Of a DNA stretch of 64,000 nt, positions 50,962-63,227 are shown piece by piece (the stretch's first letter is position 1; each line of letters opens with the position of its first letter). The DNA lies in the NCBI RefSeq assembly GCF_016859285.1, contig NC_053422.1, positions 24,058,001 through 24,122,000 of the forward strand, given 5' to 3'. The position numbers and the translations under genes are program-made. The stretch comes from Xiphias gladius. Taxonomy: Eukaryota; Chordata; Actinopteri; Istiophoriformes; Xiphiidae. The notes under the pieces are model-generated. The model saw only the letters and a program-made list of their open reading frames with translations. It ran no database searches and was not told where the DNA came from.

Positions 50962-53934
50962 TCATTCGTTCATCAGAGTTAAGCCATTCCCATAGAAATG
51001 CATGGAAACTCATGGTCATCGAGCTACATTTTTCATCTTTTTTCCCCAAAAGTGTATTGGAAAACTTTTTTTATAATTAATTCTCACTTCAGTCTATCTG
51101 GTCATTAAGTGTGTGTGTGTGTGTGTATTGAGCGTACGGGAGCAAGAGAGCTTCAACCCCTCAGCTCGTCCTGGTGCCAGCAGCCAGATTGTATTAATGG
51201 CATAAATGAATCGAGCCCAGGAACCTTCGAGGGCGTGTTAGTGGCAGCAATGTTTCCAGAGGGAAGAATATTCCCTGAACCCCGGGTGACTTTGGAATAA
51301 ATAACACAAGAGCCCTTTGCTCTCAATCATCAGCAACACAGTAGAGCCACCTGCATTACAATGTTTCTAGCTACTGGCTGACGTTAATTGGCTGTCAAAA
51401 TACGGTGTTGACTGTTGGACCTGGTTGTCACAAAGCAGTGTTTAATGTAATGTGCCATGCTGGAGGAAACTGAGTCAACTCAGATTTACATGAAGTGCAG
51501 GTTCAGTATCGACCTGCAGGACTACATTTTTCAAATGAGATATCATTGACCGGTAACTAAAAGTAAGAATTTACAGTTCTGGAAACTGGTTTGAACTGAC
51601 TGGTTTGTCTGTTCAGTATGAAGCTACAGCTAGCAGCAGGTTAGCTTATTTGAGCTAACTTAGGGATGACAAGACTCTTGCAGGGCAAACCAGTGGAGAC
51701 TCCAGGATGCCACCACTTCCTGTCGGGAAATAGGTCCAGCTGTAATCCTCCATAAATCCACAAATTCAGGTTTTAACACTTTGGATTTTGAATAATTTAA
51801 ACCAAAACAGATATAATGTCTTAATTAGTGAGCTTTAGTGGTGCTGGTAGGTGATTCTTTTTACCTTTGGAAAGAACCAGGGTAGCTTTTTCCACCTGTT
51901 TACACTAAGCTAGGCTAACCAGCTGCTGGTTCCAGCTTCATTTTGAACAGATGTGAGAGTCTCTAAGCAAGAAGGGTAATAAGCGTTCCCAGAAAGTTGA
52001 GCTCCTCCTTTAAAATACAACAAAGTAGCTGACCTGAGTTTTAACTGCTATCAGGGTGTTGGGTGCACATGTAAATGTCTTTATTTTTATTCAGACTAAA
52101 TGTCTCGCAAAACAATCTGCATGGTGCGGCTTGTGGTGTTAAAATGGTGGTTATCTGTAAACTGTCAGTCTGGTTGTTATATGGCTGCCCAGCACCTCTC
52201 TCACCAGTTGTTCTTCTAACTTGCACCACTTGTGGCTTTGCATTGAAACTCTAGTCTGAAATGTTGATTGTTTTAACCAAAAAAGTATTTTGTAAGAACA
52301 AACTGGCCAACAGCTGCATTGCTACGACAAATGGGGGCTTACTATCGGGAATTATCTCGGGGGATAGGTTGACCACTGACAGATTAGGTTAAACTTTCCT
52401 CTAAAGTAGTAGTAGTAGTGTGTGCTTATGTTTAGAGCTGACAGACTTGTGCCCAATTGTGAATGATTTTACTATGATTGGTCATAATCTCTCTCTCTCT
52501 GTTGAGAGGAAAAGAGATATAATCCAGTTGTTTCTTGGCAGAATCACAAGTCCATATTATGTCCCAAAAATATATTTTTATTGCGGGATAGGCAAAAAAA
52601 AATTCAGCCTTTTTGTAATCTAATTTTTTTAACAGTTCACGGCTCTCTTCATGAGTGAAATAAACACCACAATTAGTTTGAATATATTGAGTCATTCATG
52701 CTGAAATTAGCATGATTTCAAGGTGTTTAATGACCTTATAGATAAATAACTAAGTATTATGTATTTAGGTAGGAATGGCTGTCCATAACAAAATCCACTG
52801 TCCTTCAAATGTTTCCTTGCTGAACCAATTAAGATGTCTATTGATTCCAAAATAAATGCTTTTTGTACTTTGCAGCCTCAGATTTGTTGGATTTCTGAAC
52901 TGCCTTCACTGTCACAGCTGCCTCAGAGATTTGACACCTGGATATAATCAGTGGTAGCAGGTGTTTTAAGATACTTAAGTAAGAGTAATTCAATTCAATT
53001 CAATTCAATTCAATTTTATTTATATAGCGCCAAATCATAACAGAGGTTATCTCAGGGCACTTTTCATATAGAGCAGGTCTAGACCGTACTCTTTATAGTT
53101 ATATTTACAGAGACCCAACATTGCCCCATGAGCAAGCAATTGGCGACAGCAGCCAGTAAAAACTCGCTTTTAACAGGTAGAGACCTTGAACAGAACCCGG
53201 CTAACTGTACTAATACAATACTGTAAAAAGAATCCAGTACAAAAAGTCTTGCATTCAAAGTCCTTCAAAATAGTCACAAAAAATATACTTAAGTTAAAAA
53301 TGTAACAGTATATGTCATCCAAATCGTCACGAGATAAATTTTGAGATGATTAATGTGGTAGGAAAGAGGAAAAAATTATACATTCATTTGTCAAACTTTT
53401 ATCCAATCTGTGCTTTTTTTATTTTTATTTTTAAATTTGGTCTCTCTGGGCCTCAAAGACTGATTAAAATGAAACCACCTGAGACGTTTAGAAGGGAAAT
53501 CTCCTTTTGGTGCAACTGCTAACAGCTCATAGGCATCTGAAACTTGATAAGGGGTTGAATGTTTTTTGAGGTGTCAAAAAGCAAGTGGGTTGGGAACCAC
53601 TGGTTTATTTTATTGTACTTTGTAAGCCTATCGTGTCATTTTTAATTTGATATCATCTGGCCTCTTCTTCAGATATGTCTGGTGTCTGCCCAGTGGAGGA
53701 GGAGACCAGACAGAGTTGCATCCACAAAGCTCCATCTCATACCAGATGAACTGCTTCCATAAGACATTATTCGGCCTTACCAGGGGTCGACAGGTCTCCA
53801 CCCACCTGTGGGCCTCCAGGAGAGTCACACCACGGTGCTCCATCAGATAGGCCATGCACAGGGTGCTGGAGCAGCTCGCACAGGCGCTGCAATTCACAAA
53901 TGTGCAGCCTCTGTGCTGTATTTTATCTGTCGTT
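50962..53934. repeat. tandem array unit 3, right part only
   Basis: Matches unit 1 positions 39,336-42,628, ending at the next unit start at 53,935. Two internal deletions set it apart: about 100 bases at 51,597-51,602 and about 350 bases at about 51,985. It contains the dispersed repeat, the (AATTC)n LINE-tail repeat and a phosphatase relic, but no kinase exon. Confidence 0.9.
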
Positions 53935-53945
53935 GGCCTCTCTGT
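53628..53945 (-). pseudogene. DUSP14/18-like phosphatase relic, unit 3
   Basis: Same 100-residue frame as the unit 1 copy with a single residue difference (Thr for Met near the start), including the loop with Asn-Cys at its start and Cys in place of Arg. Again it stops at the unit border (53,934/53,935), so the truncation predates the duplication. Confidence 0.7.
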
Positions 53946-54986
53946 CATCAGTATGACTTGTTTTATGGATAGTCCTTCTGAGTTTATTCCCTTATATTTT
54001 GCTTAATTTCCAAGTTTTTGTGTAAAAATTTAGCAAATTTGATTTTAAGTACTTTGTAAATACATTTTGGTAATATTATTATTTAAACAATTATTTGAAA
54101 AAAATATATAAAAATGAAAAATTAAGAAATTAGGAGAGCACATGAGTGATCAAGAAACATGTCGGACACATTGCAGGGGAAAAGCAATACAAATTTACCA
54201 GCTTAAAATAAGAATGTAAGACAGCTTCAGTGCTTGGTAATCAAAACAAGATAAACATCGAGACGTGATTATGTCATGTCTTGTCAATGGGAAAATTTGA
54301 CGTGATGTTGTTAATGAAAAGGTTTCATAGTTACTAAGAAATGCAGATTAGTCCTCTGCAGGGACATGAATTTCATAGCAAATTGAATGGAAATCAGGTA
54401 AGAGGTAGTAGTAGCCTGATGGTTAGACTGAAGTGTAATCTTTTAAGGTATCTCATCCTTCCAAAACACACAAACACATTTGAAAGTAACCATTTTAAGT
54501 TATTTCATGTAGAATTCTTTAAAGGATTAAAGAATTGTGTAGTTGTGATAATTTGCTGCAAATATTGAGTCGAAGTGTAAATGACTGAGTTTTTTTGAAT
54601 CACATGAGGCCAAGTGTGAATGGTTGTTAAGAAGGGATCATAACAAAAGTAATCTCAGGGCTCTTTTCATATGGAGCAGGTCTAACCCGTACCCTTTACA
54701 ATATTATTCAGAGAGACCCAACATTCCCCCATGAGCAAGCACTTGGCGACAGTGGCGAGGAAAAATTCCCTCATAACGGGAAGAAACCTTGAGCAGAACC
54801 AGACTCTGGGTGGCTGGCCATCTGCCTTGACCGGTTGGGTTGGAGAGAAAGAGAGGAGGGGAAGAGAAAAAGAGAGAGAGAGAGAGGGATAATGCCATCC
54901 TTTCATCCCTTCCCAGGAGGTTTAACAACCATTCACACTTGGCCTCCTCCAAAAAGTATGACTGATATGAATATGACATCCAGCAT

Positions 54987-57923
54987 TTATTTATTGACTT
55001 TTTTCAGTCGTAAAATGGTCCTTATTGCCCTGCCAAAGAATTTTCGGACTCTCTTCAGCGGGCTCTTCTTGACTTTAGCAGGCAGACTTTCATCGGGTGA
55101 CCCGCCACTGGCCGATGCATCCTCAGCTGGACTGGTTGCACCTTGGCTAACAGTTGGTTCCTTTATAGCCGAGCCAGTAGTGTCTATTCCTGCAGCAGCT
55201 TCTGCTCCTTCAGAAGACTGAGGCATGTTTTTAATGCCATCACAGGAGCCAGGAAGGACTGAGCCTGCGTCTGTATGACGAGGTATGGCCGAAGGCTCTT
55301 CCTCTTGGGCTCTTCCTCAGCCGCACAGTCAAGAAATAGGTCCATGTTGTCCATTGGTAAGATCCTCATTTTAGCTAAAGAATCTTCAACACTGAATAAA
55401 ACATGACAATAAATGAATGGATCACTCAATCAATAAACAAATCTGTCAATTAATCCAATCATGTATCTATCCAACCCTACTGAAAACAAAACACAGGCAC
55501 TCACTAAAAGCTGGTGTCTATTTCATCTTCCAGATGGACCATTGTTACAAAGGGGTGATCGAGAGCCTTCCCCGGAGTGATTCTCTTCTCTGGGTCTGTA
55601 TCTAGAAGGCATGTCAGCAGGCTGACAAAGGCTCTCTGATCCTCCAGCTCAATGGATTCCCGTGTGTCTGGGTTGTGCTGATTGAAAACAAAGTAGGTGA
55701 CAGTTCAGTTTTAACTGCTTCCTGTCTCTCAGTGACAGAGGATATTGGTATTAATTCATTGTGTAGTCATGAAATGGACCACTTACTGTTATCAGGTCAT
55801 CCAGACTTCTGATTGTTGTGTCCCATGTTTTCGCTCAATTCCAGTGTCAAGCTGGTATTCCCTTGGGGTCTAGAGGAACGAAACATGCAGGTCAGATACT
55901 TCTTCCTGAATGTGTTAAATATTATAAAAGAGCTGTTGCCTAACTGGGAGATGTAAAATTGTGAACTGCTGAGCAAGGTTAAAATACCTTCATCCACCAT
56001 CTTGGGCTGTCCAAGTGCTTTTCCACCTTGAAAAAATTTGTGTGCATTTCCCAGCACAGAGAAGGTGGTCAGCTGGCTGGCCCAGGACGTCTACAATGCC
56101 CCTCATCTGGAGAGAGAACATAAAGAATCACATCAGCCAACATCCTACAACAAGCCCCCTCTCGGGTTTGGACATGTATCTGGGGCACAATGTAACAGTC
56201 TTTGCATTTGAATCTAGATCGGTTTGGTTACTTACTGACTGGTACTCGCAGTCTATCGCAAACAGGTGTTTGCAGAGGTACAAGACCCCGAGCACACAGC
56301 CTAGACTCCAAGCGTCTATGGCCTCGGAGAAGGGGAGGCCCAGGGTGACTTCAGGTGCCCTGTGTGTATCGTACAAGAGTCACAAGAGCTATTAAGTACA
56401 CTGTCAAATTCAGCATATGTACTGACGACTGACACAGCCTCTGCTGGATCATTTACAGCATAAACACACAATTGCAAACATGTTAAAAGATGAGCTTTGC
56501 AAATTGAACCTACCTGTAACCCAGAGGCTGAATTGTCTTCCCAAATACCTCTTCTCGGACACCGAATGACACGCCAAAATCTATCAGTTTTATTCTGAAG
56601 GGCTCACTCAGATGGTTTGCCAGCATTATATTGTCTGGCTTCAGGTCTGAGTGAACCACACCAATGCCCTTCAGAGCATCCAAGGCCATCAGCAACTGCA
56701 GAGACAAAGGACACAATGTAGACGGTTAAAGTTACCATTGACCAGGGTGCAGGCTTAAACAGATCAAGAAGAAATACAGTTATGTTACTTCAGTATGTAA
56801 CTTCTTTCCCAGCTGGCTGAGTATCTTGCCGTTACTTGTTGATAGATTGATCAAAGCCACAGTCTTTACCTGGTGGGTTATTGGCCGTATCTCATGGAGA
56901 GAGAGTGGCGTCCCTTGCTGTTCGCTGAGCAGTTGTAAAAGACTCCTGTCCAGCATTTCAAACACTAGACAGGTATGTCCTTTGTGTTGAAACTGCTCAA
57001 AGAAATGAACCACATTTTTCATGGCTGGGTCAAGCACGCTCACTGCTTCAAGCATTTTGATCTGTGGGGAAAATAGGAAAAATGACATAGGTACTTAGCA
57101 TTCTAGATGAAGTTCATTTAATAAGCAAAACATAAGCAAGAAAACATGAAAAACCTAATTATCAAAACGCATTAAATAAATTACCTCTCTTTTAGCGGTC
57201 TTTTCGGTTTTCAGGATCTTGAGGGCCACGTCCTGTGCTGTGATTAAATTCACACCTTTAGCAACTTTGCCAAAGCACCCTTCGCCGCTGAATTCTTTAA
57301 TGAGGTAGCGACTTGTGCTGCTGCACAGTGTGTCGCTTATTTGCACCTCAGAGCTCTCTGATTTCTTCTTCTCATCTGTTACCGCGGACAGAGAAGCAGT
57401 ACATGAGGGAGAGGAGGAGAACATGCGAAGGTTACAACATGGAGTCGGCAGGGGTCATTCAGTCAACAGAACATGCACAAATGTAGCTGAAGCATTCAGT
57501 ATAGTCATGTAAATAACATTTGGTTGTCATTCTACGACCAATTGAAGAAGAATATTACGTCCGATATACTGAAAATGGCCAATGACTTCTTCAGTGATAT
57601 TCCCAAAGAATGAGAAGAGCAACATATACCGAATGAGAAAGAACGTGATCAAATGCTACACTGATCTTCAGCATTCAGATCATTTTCTCAAGAAGAAGTT
57701 ACTCTGCCGTAAAAAATGCTCATTTAAGTTTGAAGTCTTGAATTGAAAATGTTACGCATTAGGTAGGTATTATCGAAACATTTACTTAAAGTATAAAAAG
57801 TTAGAAATGTTTCAAACTCTTAACCTGCAAAGTGACCTCTAGCTTCAGAATGAAAATTAGATACTTATAGTACAAGCATCCTAAGCACTGTGCTTGAGTA
57901 AATGTATTTAGTTACTTCTCATC

Positions 57924-57960
<37 letters not shown>

Positions 57961-58023
57961 TGAGTCTTACTTACCAGTTTTATCTGCTGTCAAACAGCTG
58001 GCTGAATCAGAACGTGAAGACAT
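54987..58023 (-). pseudogene. HIPK-like protein kinase, copy 4, frameshifted
   Basis: Exons 57975-58023, 57185-57375, 56870-57061, 56514-56695, 56236-56359, 55988-56106, 55787-55869, 55505-55677 and 54987-55391, with GT/AG borders. Exons 1-5 are open and keep the full Gly loop GEGCFGKV, VALKILK, HSDLKPDN, IDFG and YRAPEV, so the ATP-binding and catalytic core looks better than in copy 1. Exon 6 lacks one T (56,037-56,039), exon 7 lacks one base near 55,833 (shared with copy 2) and exon 9 lacks one T near 55,306. Together these would replace the lower C-lobe and tail. Real decay or consensus errors in homopolymers are both possible; the exon 7 change is not in a long run and is shared, which favours real loss. 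Confidence 0.85.
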
Positions 58024-58392
58024 TTTGCTGCAACAAATGTTTTTCCAGATGTGCTACTTCTTCAGTGTAACTTCTTCAACTAACTCTGGTCTGTGTTCTC
58101 ACCTGAAGGTAAACAGACCAGCTCTTGATGACACCACAATAGAACAAGATTCTATTCTATTAGAGGAAGATTCCATTCTAATCCTTTATCTGAAGAATGA
58201 AGGACAATCACTTGGTTTACAGACAAATTGTTCATTTCTGATTTATGCAGTTGATCACTTTCTATCCAATGTGTATTTCAAGTATAAGCATTCTAATTAT
58301 AAGTCTTTTAAAGCTATGGCTGTCGCCACGTTTAATGGTCTGTTTTAGCCATAGTTACCTTTGTTTACCTGTTTATAGCAGAATGCAGTAGT

Positions 58393-58438
<46 letters not shown>
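57926..58438 (+). repeat. unit 4 GT and CA microsatellites
   Basis: A (TG)14-type array at about 57926-57954 and a (CA)n array at 58400-58438, in the same places as in units 1 and 2. Confidence 0.88.
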
Positions 58439-58442
<4 letters not shown>

Positions 58443-58910
58443 CATATGTACAGTAGGTCAGTCATTTCTTTTGTTCAGACTTTACACCTTTTGCTCCAGA
58501 GAATTCTGGCTTCATAAATTCAGTTCACATGCTGTCATGAAGAAAGGCAAGAGAGGCTTCCACCCCCAGATAAGGAGCTGTCACCAAGCAAAGAATTGCT
58601 GAACACTGTTGTGGATGATCAATCAAACTGCTTTAAAATTGTGCAAGTTAAGGTTTTGACGTTAAATAGTCCTCATAATTACACTGTGCATGAGTTTATG
58701 GAATACTGTTGGTGAACTACTGAATTGTGAAATATTTTATGCATAACATTTGAAATTCACTGCTTTTGAATTTTAAAGTCAGATATTTTGAAATTCAGTT
58801 GAATATCAGCTATCTTTTGTACAGATTTCAAGATGTTTATGTAATATAATAATAAACAGAATTGCTGGCCGTATTCGTAGTCATAGTGTGTGCGTGCGTG
58901 TGCTTTTTTA

Positions 58911-58944
<34 letters not shown>

Positions 58945-61716
58945 TGTTGAGACAACACAAAAAGGGACAGGGTTCATTCGTTCATCAGAGTTAAGCCATT
59001 CCCATAGAAATGCATGGAAACTCATGGTCATCGAGCTACATTTTTCATCTTTTTTCCCCAAAAGTGTATTGGAAAACTTTTTTTATAATTAATTCTCACT
59101 TCAGTCTATCTGGTCATTAAGTGTGTGTGTGTGTGTGTGTATTGAGCGTACGGGAGCAAGAGAGCTTCAACCCCTCAGCTCGTCCTGGTGCCAGCAGCCA
59201 GATTGTATTAATGGCATAAATGAATCGAGCCCAGGAACCTTCGAGGGCGTGTTAGTGGCAGCAATGTTTCCAGAGGGAAGAATATTCCCTGAACCCCGGG
59301 TGACTTTGGAATAAATAACACAAGAGCCCTTTGTTTTCAATCATCAGCAATACAGTAGAGCCACCTGCATTACAATGTTTCTAGCTACTGGCTGACGTTA
59401 ATTGGCTGTCAAAATACGGTGTTGACTGTTGGACCTGGTTGTCACAAAGCAGTGTTTAATGTAATGTGCCATGCTGGAGGAAACTGAGTCAACTCAGATT
59501 TACATGAAGTGCAGGTTCAGTATCGACCTGCAGGACTACATTTTTCAAATGAGATATCATTGACCGGTAACTAAAAGTAAAAATTTACAGTTCTGGAAAC
59601 TGGTTTGAACTGACATCAGAAAAAAAATATGTAATTTAAAGTTTCCATTTTCTTGCTAAGAGTTAGTTGAGAAGATTAATACCACTCTTGTCTGTTCACT
59701 ATGAAGCTACAGCTAGCAGCAGGTTAGCTTATTTGAGCTAACTTAGGGATGACAAGACTCTTGCAGGGCAAACCAGTGGAGACTCCAGGATGCCACCACT
59801 TCCTGTCAAGAAATAGGTCCAGCTGTAATCCTCCATAAATCCACAAATTCAGGTTTTAACACTTTGGATTTTGAATAATTTAAACCAAAACAGATATAAT
59901 GTCTTAATTAGTGAGCTTTAGTGGTGCTGGTAGGTGATTTTTTTACCTTTGGAAAGAACCAGGGTAGCTGTTTCCACCTGTTTACACTAAGCTAGGCTAA
60001 CCAGCTGCTGGTTCCAGCTTCATTTTGAACAGATGTGAGAGTCTCTAAGCAAGAAGGGCAATAAGCGTTTTTCCCAAAATATCAAAATATTCCTTTTAAC
60101 ATTTGAAAGTCTGTGTAACTAGGGCACCAAAATGAAAGCTGAGCTAAAGCTTGTAGTCATAACTGCTACCTGCATCAATTTATGAAGTCTGGACATAAAT
60201 ATTATTTTAGACCACAGTTTTACAAAGGGCTATGTGTTAGACTATTTTTGAGGAGGTGGTGCATTTATGCTCAGATAAGCCAGTCATCTGCTGGCTGTAA
60301 CTTCATATTTAGCATACAGACATGAGATTGGTATTAATCTTCTCATCTCACTCTCAACGAGAACGTGAACAAGCTGATTTTCCCAGAAAGTTGAGCTCCT
60401 CCTTTAAAATACAACAAAGTAGCTGACCTGAGTTTTAACTGCTGTCAGGGTGTTGGGTGCACATGTAAATGTCTTTATTTTTATTCAGACTAAATGTCTC
60501 GCAAAACAATCTGCATGGTGCGGCTTGTGGTGTTAAAATGGTGGTTATCTGTAAACTGTCAGTCTGGTTGTTATATGGCTGCCCAGCACCTCTCTCTCAC
60601 CAGTTGTTCTTCTAACTTGCACCACTTGTGGCTTTGCATTGAAACTCTAGTCTGAAATGTTGATTGTTTTAACCAAAAAAGTATTTTGTAAGAACAAACT
60701 GGCCAACAGCTGCATTGCTACGACAAATGGGGGCTTACTATCGGGAATTATCTCGGGGGATAGGTTGACCACTGACAGATTAGCTTAAACTTTCCTCTAG
60801 AGTAGTAGTAGTAGTGTGTGCTTATGTTTAGAGCTGACAGACTTGTGCCCAATTGTGAATGATTTTACTATGATTGGTCATAATCTCTCTCTCTGTTGAG
60901 AGGAAAGAGATATAATCCAGTTGTTTCTTGGCAGAATCACAAGTCCATATTATGTCCCAAAAATATATTTTTATTGTGGGATAGGCAAAAAAAAATTCAG
61001 CCTTTTTGTAATCTAATTTTTTTAACAGTTCACAGCTCTCTTCATGAGTGAAATAAACACCACAATTAGTTTGAATATATTGAGTCATTCATGCTGAAAT
61101 TAGCATGATTTCAAGGTGTTTAATGACCTTATAGATAAATAACTAAGTATTATGTATTTAGGTAGGAATGGCTGTCCATAACAAAATCCACTGTCCTTCA
61201 AATGTTTCCTTGCTGAACCAATTAAGATGTCTATTGATTCCAAAATAAATGCTTTTTGTACTTTGCAGCCTCAGATTTGTTGGATTTCTGAACTGCCTTC
61301 ACTGTCACAGCTGCCTCAGTGATTTGACACCTGGATATAATCAGTGGTAGCAGGTGTTTTAAGATACTGAAGTCAGGGTAATTCAATGCAATTCAATTCA
61401 AATCAATTTTGTTTATATAGCGCCAAATCATAACAGAGGTTATCTCAGGGCACTTTTCATATAGAGCAGGTCTAGACCGTACTCTTTATAGTTATATTTA
61501 CAGAGACCCGACATTGCCCCATGAGCAAGCAATTGGCGACAGCAGCCAGTAAAAACTCCCTTTTAACAGGTAGAAACCTTGAACAGAACTACTGTACTAA
61601 TACAATAATGTAAAAAGAATCCAGTTCAAAAAGTCTTGTATTCAACGTCCTTCAAAGTAGTCACAAAAAATATACTTAAGTTAAAAATGTAACAGTATAT
61701 GTCATCCAAATCGTCA

Positions 61717-61743
61717 CGGGATAAATTGGTAAAATTTATCCCG
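61717..61743. repeat. palindrome at the right array junction
   Basis: CGGGATAAATT and its exact reverse complement flank GGTAA (11-bp arms). The left arm is unit 4 sequence (CGAGATAAATT in the other units) and the right arm leads into the orphan exon, so the inverted copy was made at the junction. Confidence 0.92.
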
Positions 61744-61869
61744 CATTAAATAAATTACCTCTCTTTTAGCGGTTTCTTCGGTTTTCAAGATCTTGAGGGC
61801 CACGTCCTGTGCTGTGATTAAATTCACACCTTTCGCAACCTTCCCCCAGCACCCTTCGCCGCTGAATTC
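61743..61869 (-). pseudogene. orphan HIPK-like exon 2 fragment
   Basis: 61759-61869 encodes 37 residues matching the 3' part of kinase exon 2: EFSGEGCWGKVAKGVN, then DVALKILKTEETAKRE, followed by the donor GT and the first bases of intron 2 (GTAATTTATTTAATGC). The Gly loop and catalytic Lys are intact; Phe is Trp and Lys is Glu compared with copies 1-4, and there are several more base changes. It therefore comes from an older or different family member. Similarity stops at GAATTC (61,864-61,869). No other kinase exon follows, so it cannot make a kinase. Confidence 0.88.
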
Positions 61870-62640
61870 GCGAAAATTCAGAGAACCTACCGAGAGAAAA
61901 TCTAATTTGTCTACCAATTAAGGCATGATAAACGTGTGTTGTCGAAAATGTTGATTTTGCCATGTGTAGCAAAATGTCGACAGTTTCCACAGCAAATTCT
62001 GTGTCTCCACCTCTTACGGAAAATTCATTAATTAAAATCAAATCAATGGGGCTTCTCCTCAACATACTAAATATAATTTTTAGTCATTAATGAGTTAGAG
62101 GAATAGTTGGACATTTTGGAAAATATACAATTTACTATATCTTGACAGGAAGTCACTGTGTCTAGCGAAGAAACAGTCCAGCACATAGTCACCAACCACA
62201 GCCTGACATTTGTGTATGGACTAAAACAAAAGTGACATAAACATGTAAAACAGTGATGACATGTAAATTAGTCGGCTTTAGAGGTGCTGGTAGGCTGATT
62301 TTGTTACCTTTGAAAGAGACAGGCTAACAGTCCCTCCCCAATTTCCAGTCTAAGCTAAGCTAAGCTAATTTGGCTGCTGACCAGAAAGATATTGCAGAGA
62401 TCATCAAACTATGTATGATCTTAAATATTATAAAAGTAATGTGTTGGAAAACATCCCGTTAAACTTTTGTAGAGTTGAGGCTGTGATGGCTTGTCAAAGG
62501 ATGCAAAGTATCACCCTACAGTTTATAATCATACATTTATTTAAAACATAATTTAGTCATTGGTCAAATAAAAGTACATAACAGGTATCATTTGTCATTC
62601 ATACTTGCATCCATTTGTCACAAAAGCAACGAGTTAAAAC
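61870..62640. other. non-coding stretch right of the array
   Basis: No gene recognised. Segment 62,265-62,375 (GAGGTGCTGGTAGGCTGATT, then TAAGCTAAGCTAAGCTAA) is a diverged relative of the dispersed repeat inside the array units. A minus-strand AATAAA lies at about 62,535-62,541. Confidence 0.5.
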
Positions 62641-62651
62641 CCGTCCTAGTC

Positions 62652-62817
62652 TCATAATTCAAAGACAGGGAAGTCTGTGGTACAACTGACTTCCAAAAGT
62701 ACGAGGAACCTCTCAGGTTTGAGCAACAGGGTCGGTCCTATGTTGCCAACCACTCCCTCCTTGATGGACGGTCCAAACATTTGTGTGTGTCCGATGTTCC
62801 TGGCCGCATCCAGGGAT
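62652..62817 (-). CDS. possible last coding exon of a neighbouring gene
   Basis: After an acceptor-like CTGTCGCCACAG on the minus strand, a 54-codon frame runs to a TGA: SLDAARNIGHTQMFGPSIKE, then GVVGNIGPTLLLKPERFLVL, LEVSCTTDFPVFEL. Its composition looks protein-like and an AATAAA follows about 110 bases downstream, so it could be a terminal exon of a gene reaching in from beyond 64,000. An alternative minus frame (62738-62941) is also open, after another acceptor-like TCCTGTTCTTCAG at about 62,914. I do not recognise the family, and no upstream exon was found in the remaining 1.2 kb. Confidence 0.35.
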
Positions 62818-62949
62818 CTGTGGCGACAGTTTCTACTGAGCTCGGATGGTTAAGATTGTGGAGAGAAAATTGAGGAGGGAAGGAGTCGTCATCAGACCGA
62901 TCCACTGGTCCTGAAGAACAGGAGCAAGGAGTCAGAGTCAAACACTAAT

Positions 62950-63225
62950 AGTATTACATCTTAAAACCAAGCCTTTCATTAGAGCATCACCCTGCATGGA
63001 CTACTGCAGAACTCAGTGTTTGGTATGTACATAAATATTTGTTGCGTAAAAATGGTGACTAATTCTTTATCCAACTAGAATAAACCGTTTCCATGGTTAT
63101 TTGAATACTGGCTGAATATAATGACTTTTGGGCTTTTGAAACCCATTAAAGCTCTAATGTAGACATTTAATCAGACATCTATGAAAAACACTCCTGATAT
63201 TTCTTTTAATACAACAAAACTGAAA
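62950..63225. other. non-coding stretch
   Basis: AT-rich sequence between the possible exon and the Tc1-like element; no feature recognised. Confidence 0.4.
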
Positions 63226-63227
63226 CA

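Larger units (their letters stand above)
53935..61727. repeat. tandem array unit 4 (right end truncated)
   Basis: Matches unit 1 from 34,311 to about 42,034. It breaks off at GATAAATT (61,727) before the phosphatase relic and is followed by a small palindrome and an orphan kinase exon piece. Confidence 0.93.
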
